A stretch of DNA of 64,000 nt from Streptomyces griseocarneus (GCF_014655595.1 NZ_BNBL01000001.1:536310-600309), one strand, 5' to 3'. Positions 54,914-63,077 are shown, numbered from the stretch's first letter. The notes: generated by a model from the letters alone, not told the origin. Numbers and translations: made by a program.

Positions 54914-55561
54914 ATGGACGGTGAGCTCTTCCCCCGGCCTCCGGCGGAGATCGCCCACGGCGCGGTGCACCTCCCCGGATGGCTGGACGCGGACGCCCAG
55001 CTCCGCCTCCTCGCGGCCTGCCGCGCATGGGCGAAGCCGCCCGCAGGCCTGCGCACCGTCCGGATGCCGAGCGGCGGCGCGATGTCGGTGCGGACGGTCT
55101 GCCTCGGCTGGCACTGGTTCCCCTACGGCTACGCCCGCACCGTCGTCGACGGCGACGGCGCCCCCGTCAAGCCGTTCCCGCCCTGGCTGGACGCGCTCGC
55201 CCGGGACGCGGTGGCGCGGGCGTACGGGCGGCCGGCCGGCCCGGAGGCGTACGACATCGCGCTCGTCAACTTCTACGACCACGCCGCGAGGATGGGCATG
55301 CACCGCGACGCCGACGAGAAGTCCGACGCCCCGGTCGTCTCGCTCAGCCTCGGCGACGCCTGCGTCTTCCGCCTGGGCAACACCGGCGGACGCACCCGCC
55401 CCTGGACGGACGTCGAGCTGCGCAGCGGCGACGCGTTCGTCTTCGGCGGCCCGTCGCGCCGGGCCTACCACGGCGTGCCGCGCGTCCTGGCGGGGACCGC
55501 GCCGCCCGCCCTGGGGCTGACGGGGCGGCTGAACGTCACGCTGCGGGTGAGCGGGCTGTGA
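54914..55561 (+). CDS. alkB: AlkB-type 2-oxoglutarate/Fe(II) dioxygenase
   Basis: 215 residues. Direct reversal of alkylation damage (1-methyladenine, 3-methylcytosine). Iron ligands H130, D132 (MHRDADE) and H186 (YHGV), and 2-oxoglutarate arginines R205 and R211 (GRLNVTLR) align almost number for number with the E. coli enzyme as I remember it. NFYDHAARMGMH is the substrate-side block. Probably leaderless. Not part of an ada operon here. Confidence 0.95.
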   Translation: MDGELFPRPPAEIAHGAVHLPGWLDADAQLRLLAACRAWAKPPAGLRTVRMPSGGAMSVRTVCLGWHWFPYGYARTVVDGDGAPVKPFPPWLDALARDAVARAYGRPAGPEAYDIALVNFYDHAARMGMHRDADEKSDAPVVSLSLGDACVFRLGNTGGRTRPWTDVELRSGDAFVFGGPSRRAYHGVPRVLAGTAPPALGLTGRLNVTLRVSGL

Positions 55562-55810
55562 CGCCGGCCGCCCGGCGTGATCCCGCCGCCGGAAAAATCG
55601 GATGCGGCCGCGCGGCGAAGCCTGCAGAGTTGGCCCCCGGCCGTGCGTACGAGGCCGTCCGGGCCCCGGTCGACGGGGGTGGGCCCGGCCGGCCGTACGC
55701 GTCGCGCCCACGGGTGACGGGGCGCGGGCCGCCTGGCGCAGGGCCCCGCTCACGCTGATCCATCCCGGACAGATAATGGGGTGACCTGCCGACTTCACCC
55801 TGGAGGCGCC

Positions 55811-56983
55811 GTGACCGGCTCCCGTCCGACCCGCTCACCACTCGACTCGCTGCGGCCGGACGCGTTCGGCGCGGACCCGGCAGGGGAGCGGATGGCGCGC
55901 ATCAGGCGGTCGCCGAACTTCGCGGGCGGGGTGTTCGTCAACCCGGAGGGCACCCGGCGGACCCCGTCCGGCTCCATGCTGAGATTCCTGCCCACGTACT
56001 TCCGCAAGGAGGAGCGCCTGCGCAGGGCCCCGGCCCACGCCGTGCCCGTCCACCCCACCACGGTCGCCGACCTGGCCGTGCCCGCGGCCTCGGGGCTGCG
56101 CCTGACCTGGATGGGCCACTCCAGCGTGCTGGCCGAGATCGACGGCGCGCGGGTGCTCTTCGACCCGGTGTGGTCCGAGCGCTGCTCGCCCTTCGCCCAC
56201 CTGGGGCCCCGCCGACTGCACCCGGTGCCCGTGCCGCTGGCCGAGACCGGCCCGCTGGACGCCGTGGTCATCTCCCACGACCACTACGACCACCTCGACA
56301 TGCCGACGGTCCGGGCGCTGGCCCGCACCGGCACGGCCTTCGTCGTCCCGCTGGGCGTCGGCGCCCACCTCGAGCACTGGGGCGTGCCGGCGGACCGCAT
56401 CACCGAGCTCGACTGGCACGAGTCCACCGAGGTGGCCGGCCTCACCCTCACCGCCACCCCCGCCCGCCACTTCTGCGGCCGGGCGCTGCGCAACACCCAG
56501 CACACGCTGTGGGCCTCCTGGGTGGTCGCCGGTCCCGAGCACCGCGTCTTCCACAGCGGTGACACCGGTTACTTCCCCGGCTTCGCGGACATCGGCGCGC
56601 AGTACGGACCGTTCGACGCCACGATGGTGCAGATCGGCGCTTATAGCGAATTTTGGCCGGACATTCACATGACCCCCGAGGAGGGCATGCGGGCGCACAC
56701 CGACCTGCAGGGCGGCGACGCGACGAAGGGCGTCATGCTGCCGATCCACTGGGGCACCTTCAACCTCGCCCCGCACCCGTGGGAGGAGCCGGCCGAGGGA
56801 ACGCTCACCGCCGCCCGCCGCGTGGGCGCCCGGGTCGTCGCGCCCCGGCCCGGCCAGCCGTTCGAGCCGGCCGTGGGGCTGCCGCTCGAGCCGTGGTGGC
56901 GGGCGGTCGCGGCGCCGGCGGCGGGCGGCGGCGAGCCTCCGGCCGGGGAGCCCGAGACGGCCGAGGTGCTCCTCCAGGCGTAG
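55811..56983 (+). CDS. MBL-fold metallo-hydrolase (NAPE-PLD/UlaG-like)
   Basis: 390 residues. Metal motif SHDHYDH at 155-161, further ligands H220, D251 (SGDTGYF) and H313 (PIHWGTF). The pattern WMGHSSVLAEIDGARVLFDPVWSERCSPF is typical of the N-acyl-phosphatidylethanolamine phospholipase D-like branch; substrate unknown. Start is GTG 55811 with CTGGAGGC upstream. Its last 66 codons, plus about 50 bp downstream, are duplicated at 62782-63035. Confidence 0.9.
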   Translation: MTGSRPTRSPLDSLRPDAFGADPAGERMARIRRSPNFAGGVFVNPEGTRRTPSGSMLRFLPTYFRKEERLRRAPAHAVPVHPTTVADLAVPAASGLRLTWMGHSSVLAEIDGARVLFDPVWSERCSPFAHLGPRRLHPVPVPLAETGPLDAVVISHDHYDHLDMPTVRALARTGTAFVVPLGVGAHLEHWGVPADRITELDWHESTEVAGLTLTATPARHFCGRALRNTQHTLWASWVVAGPEHRVFHSGDTGYFPGFADIGAQYGPFDATMVQIGAYSEFWPDIHMTPEEGMRAHTDLQGGDATKGVMLPIHWGTFNLAPHPWEEPAEGTLTAARRVGARVVAPRPGQPFEPAVGLPLEPWWRAVAAPAAGGGEPPAGEPETAEVLLQA

Positions 56984-57034
56984 CGCGGTCCTCCCGCGCG
57001 GCGTTGGCCTGTTTACACGCGGGGTGAGATGACC
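56782..57034 (+). repeat. 253-bp direct repeat, left copy (3' end of MBL gene)
   Basis: Matches 62782-63035 in the same orientation at an offset of exactly 6,000 bp until about 57001. There are about nine mismatches in the first 61 bp, then a perfect 103-bp block (56843-56945), a few isolated changes, a 1-bp indel near 57003, and an abrupt end after GAGATGACC. It covers the end of the MBL reading frame, its stop codon and about 50 bp beyond. Confidence 0.97.
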
Positions 57035-57047
57035 GCAGTCGGCCGAC

Positions 57048-57069
57048 ACCGCGGCCCGTAAGCCGCGGT
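57048..57069 (+). terminator. Hairpin downstream of the MBL gene
   Basis: 8-bp stem ACCGCGGC / GCCGCGGT with a CCGTAA loop, 64 nt after the MBL stop. It lies just outside the repeat and is absent after the right copy. Confidence 0.5.
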
Positions 57070-57561
57070 CTCACCGGCATGGAGCGCGAATCGGCCTGGC
57101 AGATCGCCGTCAGCCTGCATCAGCTCGCCGCCGCGCACCCGCACACGATGTACCGTTGCTCGATCTCCTGCCCGCAGGTCTCGCAGTTGGAGCTCGTAAC
57201 GCGATCACGGTCCGAGCGGCGCCTCGACGCCCCCTCCGACTGGTAGCTGACCCACTCCCCGCGTAGAGCACTCAGAGCGCTCGATACCGCCACCCCGGGC
57301 CGGATGTCGTGGGGGCTGCCCACGCACGAGGTCGTAAGCGGGTGGGGTATTTTGACGTGTCAAGTGCCTGTGCGGCTGAGTCGTGTGGGTCTCCGGTCTG
57401 GCGCCAAGTCGGGATTCACGACGGTTGGTGGGCCTGTTGACGAGGCGTCTGGTGTTGTTCAATGGGCGAGCCGCCAGGGGCGGTGGCCTCCCGCTTCAAC
57501 GTGCGTCGTCCTGTCGCGGTTTGGTGGCGTGACAGTAATGCGGAGACGATGAGAGGGAGCG
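57070..57561. other. Gene-poor left border of the island
   Basis: About 490 bp without a gene I can support. It includes an IS-end-like sequence (57190-57210), a short frame from ATG 57079 to TAG 57246 (55 codons, no recognisable family), TTGAC-GT-GTCAA (57352-57363), which is a small inverted repeat that could be an operator, and falling GC content towards the first island gene. Promoter of that gene presumably lies in 57340-57540. Confidence 0.5.
57190..57210 (+). mobile_element. IS-end-like sequence, left
   Basis: GAGCTCGTAACGCGATCA followed by CGG matches the IS5-type end at 62648-62668 in 19 of 21 positions and in the same orientation. No transposase sequence remains next to it. Confidence 0.5.
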
Positions 57562-59307
57562 GTGGAGAGAAAGTCCGACGCACACGTCGAATTTTCAACG
57601 CGCGTGTTTGATGGCGTGGAAAAGCTGGGATGGGAGTACATTCATCCGGTTGTTCACCCCCACTCAAGTCATAACAATCCGCCGGTATGGCGTGACCCTT
57701 CCATGCCCATTTATCGAGGAGGCGCACTCCCCCCACTTCTGGGATGTGTCTTCAGTGGGATGCTTGTTGCGGGCGCTCTATTTGCGATATTGGGAAGCTT
57801 TGTTGTTGCCGCCGTGGCGTGGATCCCTGCCGGGATAATCCTCGTTATACGCGTCGCTCCCTATATTGGATATAAGTGGAAAGCGTCGGTTGCGAAGCAG
57901 AAGCGGGAAGAACTCAGAGCGGCTCACGAGGCCGCGTTCGAGCGTTGGAAGACGGATGTCCTCGCGCACGATGCCTCGGAGCGGCGGCGCGTCGACGAGG
58001 CGTTGCGGTGGTTTCCTGTTCATCTCGTATCCCGCCCGCGTCGGGTTGATGTCTATGGCGGCACGGCGGATGGGTGGGCGGCTCTTCTGGTGACTCTGGG
58101 GGCGTCCCTCCTCGCCAATGGAAAGGGACTGTGGCTCCTCGATCTCAGTCATCAGACGGTGGGGCGGGAGCTGGCGACCCTGGCCGATGCACGAGGGGTG
58201 CCGGTGGTGCGCGTGGAGCTGCCGTCGGCCTCCGCGCCTCCCGACCTGTCGTGGGGACTGTCCGCGGAGGAGCTGGCCGAGGTGCTGGCGGAGGCCCTTT
58301 CCACATTGCGGCCGGACGGGGCCGACGTTGACTTGCGCGCGACGGACGCCAGCATCCTGCACTCCGTCCTCGAGCGACTGGACGGGGCGGTTACCTTCGG
58401 CCGGATCGCTTCCGGACTGGAGGTCCTCCTGCGCGTCCACGAACCCGACCGCGCACCGGAACCGCTGTCGGCCAGGGAGCTGGACAGTCTCACCGCGGCC
58501 ATCGATGTCGTCGGGAAAAGCGAGCGGATTCAGAACGAGCTGCGCTTCGTATATGACATGACGCGTCTGCTGGCCCGCGCCCAGCAGAACCCCCTCACCC
58601 TCCCCGCCCCGGACCAGTGGCTGGCTCCGGGGCAGTTGACCATCCTCTCCACGCACGATGTGACCGAGCGCCGCAAGGATGTCATCGACCGTGTCGTCTT
58701 CTTCCTCATCCTGCATCAGCTTCGCCGTGGCCGCGTCCCGGCGGACGCCGGCACCTTGGTCATCGCCGGCGCGGAGCACCTGGGACGCTCCGCTCTGGAA
58801 TCCATGGCTCGCCAGGCGCGCGTCGCCGGCGTCCGGCTCGTGCTTCTGATGTCACATGTGCGTGAGGACATCCGGCCGCTTCTCGGAGGTCAGGACAGCG
58901 CGACGGTCCTCATGAGGCTGGGGAACGCCGAGGAAGCGAAAGCCGCCGCCGAATTCATCGGCCAGGGACACAAATTCGTGATGAGTCAGCTGACGCGGCA
59001 GGTAGGCGAATCACACTCCACGGGGCGATCCCACAGCTACGGCGGAGGTAATAGCGAGACGGGGGGATGGTCGACTGGTTGGCAAAATTCCGTCAACAGT
59101 TCGATCGATAATTCCGTGACGCGCGGCGAGACAGTGTCCCGGGTCTATGAATTCACGGTGGAGCCGACACAAATCCAATCGCTGCCGCCCACCGGACTCA
59201 TTTTGATCGAGACGAGTCCGCAAAGCCGCCGCGTCGTGTTCGGCGACTGCAACCCTGCCATCACCCTCCTACCGCACGTGGCCGACGCCCCACGGCTACC
59301 CGAGTAG
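57562..59307 (+). CDS. Membrane-anchored HerA/TraG-like partner protein, degenerate ATPase
   Basis: 581 residues, apparently intact. Two adjacent membrane helices (about 56-76 and 78-98) precede a charged helix and a cytosolic domain. VDVYGGTADGWAALL (about 162-176) sits where a P-loop would be but lacks GKS/T. The later TLVIAGAEHLGRSALESMARQARVAGVRLVLLMSHV resembles the Walker B and following helix of HerA/TraG-type ATPases, without the usual DE pair. ATVLMRLGNAEEAKAAAEFIG is followed by a Ser/Gly-rich stretch (about 485-520) as in those proteins. GTG start with AGGGAG upstream. It directly precedes the HerA-like gene and is probably its partner. Function not known. Confidence 0.65.
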   Translation: MERKSDAHVEFSTRVFDGVEKLGWEYIHPVVHPHSSHNNPPVWRDPSMPIYRGGALPPLLGCVFSGMLVAGALFAILGSFVVAAVAWIPAGIILVIRVAPYIGYKWKASVAKQKREELRAAHEAAFERWKTDVLAHDASERRRVDEALRWFPVHLVSRPRRVDVYGGTADGWAALLVTLGASLLANGKGLWLLDLSHQTVGRELATLADARGVPVVRVELPSASAPPDLSWGLSAEELAEVLAEALSTLRPDGADVDLRATDASILHSVLERLDGAVTFGRIASGLEVLLRVHEPDRAPEPLSARELDSLTAAIDVVGKSERIQNELRFVYDMTRLLARAQQNPLTLPAPDQWLAPGQLTILSTHDVTERRKDVIDRVVFFLILHQLRRGRVPADAGTLVIAGAEHLGRSALESMARQARVAGVRLVLLMSHVREDIRPLLGGQDSATVLMRLGNAEEAKAAAEFIGQGHKFVMSQLTRQVGESHSTGRSHSYGGGNSETGGWSTGWQNSVNSSIDNSVTRGETVSRVYEFTVEPTQIQSLPPTGLILIETSPQSRRVVFGDCNPAITLLPHVADAPRLPE

Positions 59308-59320
59308 GGAGGCGATCGCT

Positions 59321-59590
59321 GTGACAGACTGCGGTGAGCCCGGCGCCTCTTCCAGCAAGGCATCGATGATCTTAGAGGGCTTCCGGTTTCACCGGCTGCT
59401 GGACATCCCCCGGCAGGCTCCCGAAGACCAAGGGCCGGACCGTACGCCGGCGGAGTTGTTCGCCGCACTCGCCGCCGCACGGGCCGAGTTCAACGATCGT
59501 CCAGGGGCGGCACTGGCAGTGGTGTGGCATCGGGCCCCGGCAGCCAGCAGCTCGATGTCCGCCGAAAGTCATGCGCGGCGGCTTCGATGA
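59321..59590 (+). pseudogene. N-terminal fragment of the HerA-like ATPase gene
   Basis: 89 codons from GTG 59321 with GGGAGG upstream, 13 bp after the previous gene. ILEGFRFHRLLDIPRQAPEDQGPDRTPAELFAALAAARAEFNDRPGAALAVVWHRAP reads like the start of a larger protein; the frame then ends while the continuation (VMRGGFDDHVGHMRDPFAWMVLAEPL) appears in another frame. I infer a frameshift or small deletion near 59530-59600. It contains a TTA leucine codon at 59372-59374, rare in Streptomyces. Confidence 0.55.
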
Positions 59591-61112
59591 CCACGTCGGC
59601 CACATGCGTGACCCGTTCGCCTGGATGGTGCTCGCGGAACCGCTCAGCGATGAGGCGCTGGAGAAGGAGCGCGTGGCCCTGACCGGGAGAATCCCGGGGC
59701 TCAGGCAGCGGGAGAACTCCGAACCGGACCGTGTCGCCCTCGAACGCGCCCAGGCCCGGTACCGGGAGCTGTCCAGGGCCCGCCCCAGCGGGATGTGGAA
59801 CATCCACGTCCTGGTCGGCTCACCCGACGCGCCCACCACCCGCCGAGCGGCCGCACTCCTGTGCAGCTCCGCCGACCTGGACGAGCACCCCTGCACCCTC
59901 ATACCCGGACCGCCGGTCGGAGATCTGGCACAGGCATGGCACGCAGCAACAACCCCGGCCGGCGAACCAGCCTCCCCCTTCCCTGCGAGCACCGAGCTGC
60001 TGGCCGCGCTGGCTCGTCCACCGCGCAAGGAACTCCCCGGCGTCCGTCACGTCGAGCGCGCCGACTTCGATGTCACCCCCGAATCAACCGGAGACATTGT
60101 GCTCGGCTCGGTTCTTGACGAAGCCGACCAGCCGATCAGTGCCCTGGGAATCACCACGGACACCCTCAACCGGCATGCCTTCGTCACAGGCGCTACCGGC
60201 TCCGGAAAATCACAGACCGTACGGCACCTGTTGGAGTCCCTGCACGACATCGAGGTCCCTTGGCTGGTCATCGAGCCGGCCAAGGCCGAATACGCGAACA
60301 TGGCAGGCCGACTGGCCGACCGCGCAGAAGTCACAGTGATCCGCCCCGGCGCCCCCGATGATGTCCCCGTGGGCCTGAATCCACTCGAACCGGAGCCCGG
60401 GTTCCCGCTGCAGACCCACCTCGACCTCGTCCGAGCCCTCTTCCTGGCCGCTTTCGAGGCCACGGACCCGTTTCCCCAGGTCCTCAGCCAGGCACTGACC
60501 AGGTGCTACCAGGAGATGGGCTGGAACCTGGCGTTGGGCACCCGCCGAGGCGTGCCACGGGCACCACGCTATCCCGGTCTGGCGGACGTGCAGAAAGCCG
60601 CCTTGGAGGTCGTGGACAACATCGGATACGGCAAGGAGGTCGCAGACAACGTACGCGGCTTCATCGACGTACGACTCGGATCGCTCAGGATGGGCACCCC
60701 CGGATGGTTCTTCGAAGCCCATCACCCCATCGACATGGGCAGCCTCCTGGACCGAAACGTGGTACTGGAGATCGAAGACATCGGCAACGACCAGGACAAA
60801 GCGTTCTTCATCGGAGCCGTACTGATCCGCATCTACGAACACCTGCGAGTCCACCGCACCGACACCACCGGAGGCGGCGGGCTGCGTCATGTCACAGTGA
60901 TCGAGGAGGCGCACCGGCTGCTCAACGTCCCGCCGGCGATCATTCCGGTGGCCAGAAGGACGACGGCGAGGCAGAGGATGCGAACGAGCCTGACGCATCG
61001 TCGGAGGAGGACGGCGAGGCCGGAGATCCGAAGCCGGGGGATCACTCGGAGAACCCGCTGGCCGACGTGGCGGAGGCCCTCGGCGAGCGGCATCCCGAGG
61101 TGGCTTCGGTGA
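59571..61112 (+). pseudogene. HerA-like (DUF87) ATPase, truncated and frameshifted
   Basis: Core of a DNA-translocase-type ATPase. Walker A GATGSGKS at residues 207-214 counted from ATG 59571, VIEPAKAEY after it, and Walker B VTVIEEAHRL at about 441-450. After residue 452 the frame turns into Arg-rich nonsense, and the segment that should hold the arginine finger and C-terminal motor half is missing. A sensible sequence resumes in a different frame (GQKDDGEAEDANEPD...), so there is an internal deletion or junction near 60925-60960. HerA family proteins work with nucleases or membrane partners in recombination, conjugation or phage defence; here the motor is probably dead. Confidence 0.7.
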
Positions 61113-61218
61113 TCACCAAGCTCGGTGCGGACGATGCGAACAGGCTGAACGTGATCGAGAGCCTGAAGGACCCTGAGGCCGGGGGCGAACGGACCCTGGA
61201 GATCATTCAGGACTCGCC

Positions 61219-61665
61219 GTGGGGGAGACCCTGGAGGGACGCTTCTTGGAGGAGTACAGGTCCGAGAACCCCGGGCGCGGCCTCCTGTTCGAGCCCGTGG
61301 AGCATGAGGTGAACCACGCTCCCGACGGGGCGTTCCGCAAGAACGCTTACGTCGAGCAGGCCAAGGTCTCGCAGGAGGTACCCGTGACAGATGAGGCAGG
61401 CCCGAAGTTCGTCATGATCTCGACGTTCCGCAGAAGGACTGCGGACGGATTCATGCTCGCGGCTTTCGTCATCGACGAGAGGGAGTGCGACTCTCCTGCG
61501 GAAATGAAGTCGATCAGGAACGAAGCTCTCACCGAGATCCAGCGCCGACGCATCGTCGGAGAGTTCGAGACCCGCAGGGCGAAGGCCGGCGAGCTGCCCT
61601 CGACCCTGCCTCGGTGGGCGGAATACAAGAGGCAGCTGGAAGCTGCGGATCAGGAGTCGTCTTGA
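61219..61665 (+). CDS. Unknown protein, probably the 3' part of a longer broken gene
   Basis: 148 residues from GTG 61219, no family recognised (RFLEEYRSENPGRGLLFEPVEHEV..FVMISTFRRRTADGFMLAAFVIDERE). Upstream, a different frame (about 60941-61218) encodes an acidic linker and SENPLADVAEALGERHPEVASVITKLGADDANRLNVIESL..RTLEIIQDSPWG. One extra G in the five-G run at 61221-61225 would join them into a single protein, so the gene is either frameshifted there or there is a sequence error. Its end overlaps the start of the next gene. Confidence 0.5.
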   Translation: MGETLEGRFLEEYRSENPGRGLLFEPVEHEVNHAPDGAFRKNAYVEQAKVSQEVPVTDEAGPKFVMISTFRRRTADGFMLAAFVIDERECDSPAEMKSIRNEALTEIQRRRIVGEFETRRAKAGELPSTLPRWAEYKRQLEAADQESS

Positions 61666-62285
61666 CCCATCGGGTGTTCGGCGCGTGGCACGACTGGGCC
61701 ACCGCCCGCCGGCAGTTGGCGGTGCTCGCTCCGGAGGTTTCGGCGCAGCGCCTCGGGGAGGCCGTCGCGTTCGCCGAAGAGGCTCATGGGGATCAGAAGA
61801 GGCCCGCCGGCGAGCCGTACGTGGAGCACCTCCTGGAGGTGGTGGAGATCCTCGTCTCGGGCGCGGGTTTCCGCGACGAGGACCTGCTGGTCGCGGCCAT
61901 ACTCCACGACGTCGTGGAGGACACCGACCGCACGGCCGGGGAGGTCAGTGAGCGGTTCGGCCCCCGGGTCGAGGAACTGGTGGGCTGGGTGACGAAGCCG
62001 CAGCCCGAGGCCCACGAGGATCCTGCGGAGGTGCGTGACCGCTACCTCCTGAGCCTGCGTGCCGCCCCGCCGGAGGTCCTGCTTCTCAAGCTGGCGGACC
62101 GGTTCAGCAACGTGCAGCGACTCGACACGCACCCGAGGGCCGAGAAGCGACGTTCCTACTACCGCGAGACGTGCCGCCACCTGGTACCCCTCGCCGCGGG
62201 AGTCCCATGGTTCGAGGCGGCCTTCGAGGAGTGGCGGGAGTTCTACCGCCACCTGGAGGACGAGGCACCCGCGGCGACGGCCTGA
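61662..62285 (+). CDS. Small alarmone hydrolase-like HD protein (SpoT/MESH1 type)
   Basis: 207 residues. The ppGpp-hydrolase HD domain is complete: AEEAHGDQKRPAGEPYVEHLLEVVEIL with H56, LHDVVEDT with H82, D83, E86 and D87, and LLLKLADRFSNV with D146 and N150. The spacing H56-H82 and D146-N150 equals that of MESH1 as I recall it. There is no synthetase, TGS or ACT domain, so it should only hydrolyse (p)ppGpp or a related nucleotide. TTG start overlapping the upstream stop (TTGA), with AGGAG five bases ahead. Located in the island behind the broken HerA-like gene. Confidence 0.82.
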   Translation: MTHRVFGAWHDWATARRQLAVLAPEVSAQRLGEAVAFAEEAHGDQKRPAGEPYVEHLLEVVEILVSGAGFRDEDLLVAAILHDVVEDTDRTAGEVSERFGPRVEELVGWVTKPQPEAHEDPAEVRDRYLLSLRAAPPEVLLLKLADRFSNVQRLDTHPRAEKRRSYYRETCRHLVPLAAGVPWFEAAFEEWREFYRHLEDEAPAATA

Positions 62286-62354
62286 CCCCGCCGTCGGCGC
62301 GGATGCCACTGCCGGGCCCGCAGCCATGCACGCTGCTCCGCCCGGGCACTGGCC

Positions 62355-62657
62355 ATGAGGGTCGTCACCGCGGCGTCCGACCCGGCGCAGCGGCGGCTGT
62401 GCTTTCGCGTGCCGGCGACTTCAGCGACACCGAGTTCACCGGCCTGCGTTCCCGCTGCGACGGAGGAGGATGACTACCGGCGCATGGCCGAACTGCTCGA
62501 CTACCTCGGCCTGGACGCTGCTCTCCGCGACCTGTGCGTCCGGGCGCTCGGCAGCATCGATGAGGAAATCGTGAAACGGCCGAGGACTTCGGCGGCGAAT
62601 GACCACACGCGTGGTCACACGGCAGCCGCACAGTACGAACGACCTAAGAGCTCGTAA
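62355..62657 (+). pseudogene. Degraded small gene with two compensating frameshifts
   Basis: The frame from ATG 62355 encodes LCFRVP, then low-sense sequence, then EEDDYRRMAELLDYLGLDAALRDLCVRALGSIDEEIV. The missing middle (GDFSDTEFTGLRSRCD) is in another frame, so a 1-nt loss near 62416 and a 1-nt gain near 62460 are implied. The 3' part runs into the IS fragment. The intact form would be an acidic helical protein of about 90-100 residues of unknown function. Confidence 0.5.
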
Positions 62658-62779
62658 CACGATCATGGTGTGCGGTTCTTCAGGCGTCGCCAGCAGATGA
62701 GTCCGCAGGCGAGCGGGACGAGGGCGTCGTGCAGGTCCAGGCGCCGTTCCCATCGGACGGCGAGGCGCTTGAACTGGTG
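62648..62779 (-). mobile_element. IS5-family transposase 3' fragment and IS end
   Basis: On the minus strand 62779-62663 reads HQFKRLAVRWERRLDLHDAL then VPLACGLICWRRLKNRTP and stop, the C-terminus of Streptomyces IS5-family DDE transposases. The adjoining GAGCTCGTAACACGATCA (62648-62665) is the likely IS terminus, next to CCTAA. The rest of the transposase is missing: the fragment joins the duplicated MBL sequence directly at about 62780. Confidence 0.8.
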
Positions 62780-62781
62780 GA

Positions 62782-63035
62782 GGAGGAGCCGGCCGAGCGA
62801 ACGCTCACCGCCGCCCAGCACACGGGCGCACGCGTCGTCGCACCCCGGCCCGGCCAGCCGTTCGAGCCGGCCGTGGGGCTGCCGCTCGAGCCGTGGTGGC
62901 GGGCGGTCGCGGCGCCGGCGGCGGGCGGCGGCGAGCCTCCGGCCGAGGAGCCCGAGACGGCCGAGGTGCTCCTCCAGGCGTAGCGCGGTCCTCCCGAGCG
63001 GCGGTTGGCCTGTTTACACACGGGGTGAGATGACC
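62782..63035 (+). repeat. Direct repeat, right copy (duplicated MBL 3' end)
   Basis: Second copy of the MBL gene end. The reading frame stays open through the copy and ends at the same TAG (62981-62983), giving an 84-codon frame from GTG/ATG-like starts near 62729 that fuses nonsense from the IS junction to EEPAERTLTAA..AEVLLQA. It is a gene remnant without metal-binding residues. The homology stops 113 bp before the chitosanase ATG. Confidence 0.95.
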
Positions 63036-63077
63036 CCTTGTCAGGTAAGCGGACGTGTCGATTCAATGCCGATGCCG

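Larger units (their letters stand above)
57035..62781. mobile_element. Probable acquired accessory island between the repeats
   Basis: 5.7-kb segment between the two copies of the MBL 3' end. The first gene is clearly less GC-rich at its 5' end than the surroundings, a TTA codon occurs, several frames are broken, and IS-end-like sequences lie near both borders with a transposase fragment on the right. No integrase or recombinase gene is present, so the means of entry is unknown. Contents: membrane ATPase-like protein, broken HerA-like gene, unknown protein, alarmone hydrolase, degraded small gene. Confidence 0.7.

Noticed and set aside
57001..57070. tRNA-type attachment site at the left island border
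   Set aside because: The local hairpin is a simple terminator-like stem; no cloverleaf, anticodon arm or CCA end can be drawn here or at 62.8-63.1 kb.
57079..57323. Short frames at the island's left border, including a minus-strand one ending in a Cys-rich CETCGQ...CGC tail
   Set aside because: They overlap on opposite strands, and the plus-strand one contains the IS-end-like sequence. The Cys pattern is suggestive of a zinc knuckle but too little is there to call a gene.
62729..62983. 84-codon frame over the right repeat as a functional small gene
   Set aside because: It joins antisense transposase sequence to the last part of the MBL protein, which carries none of the metal-binding residues. 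It is treated as a repeat remnant.
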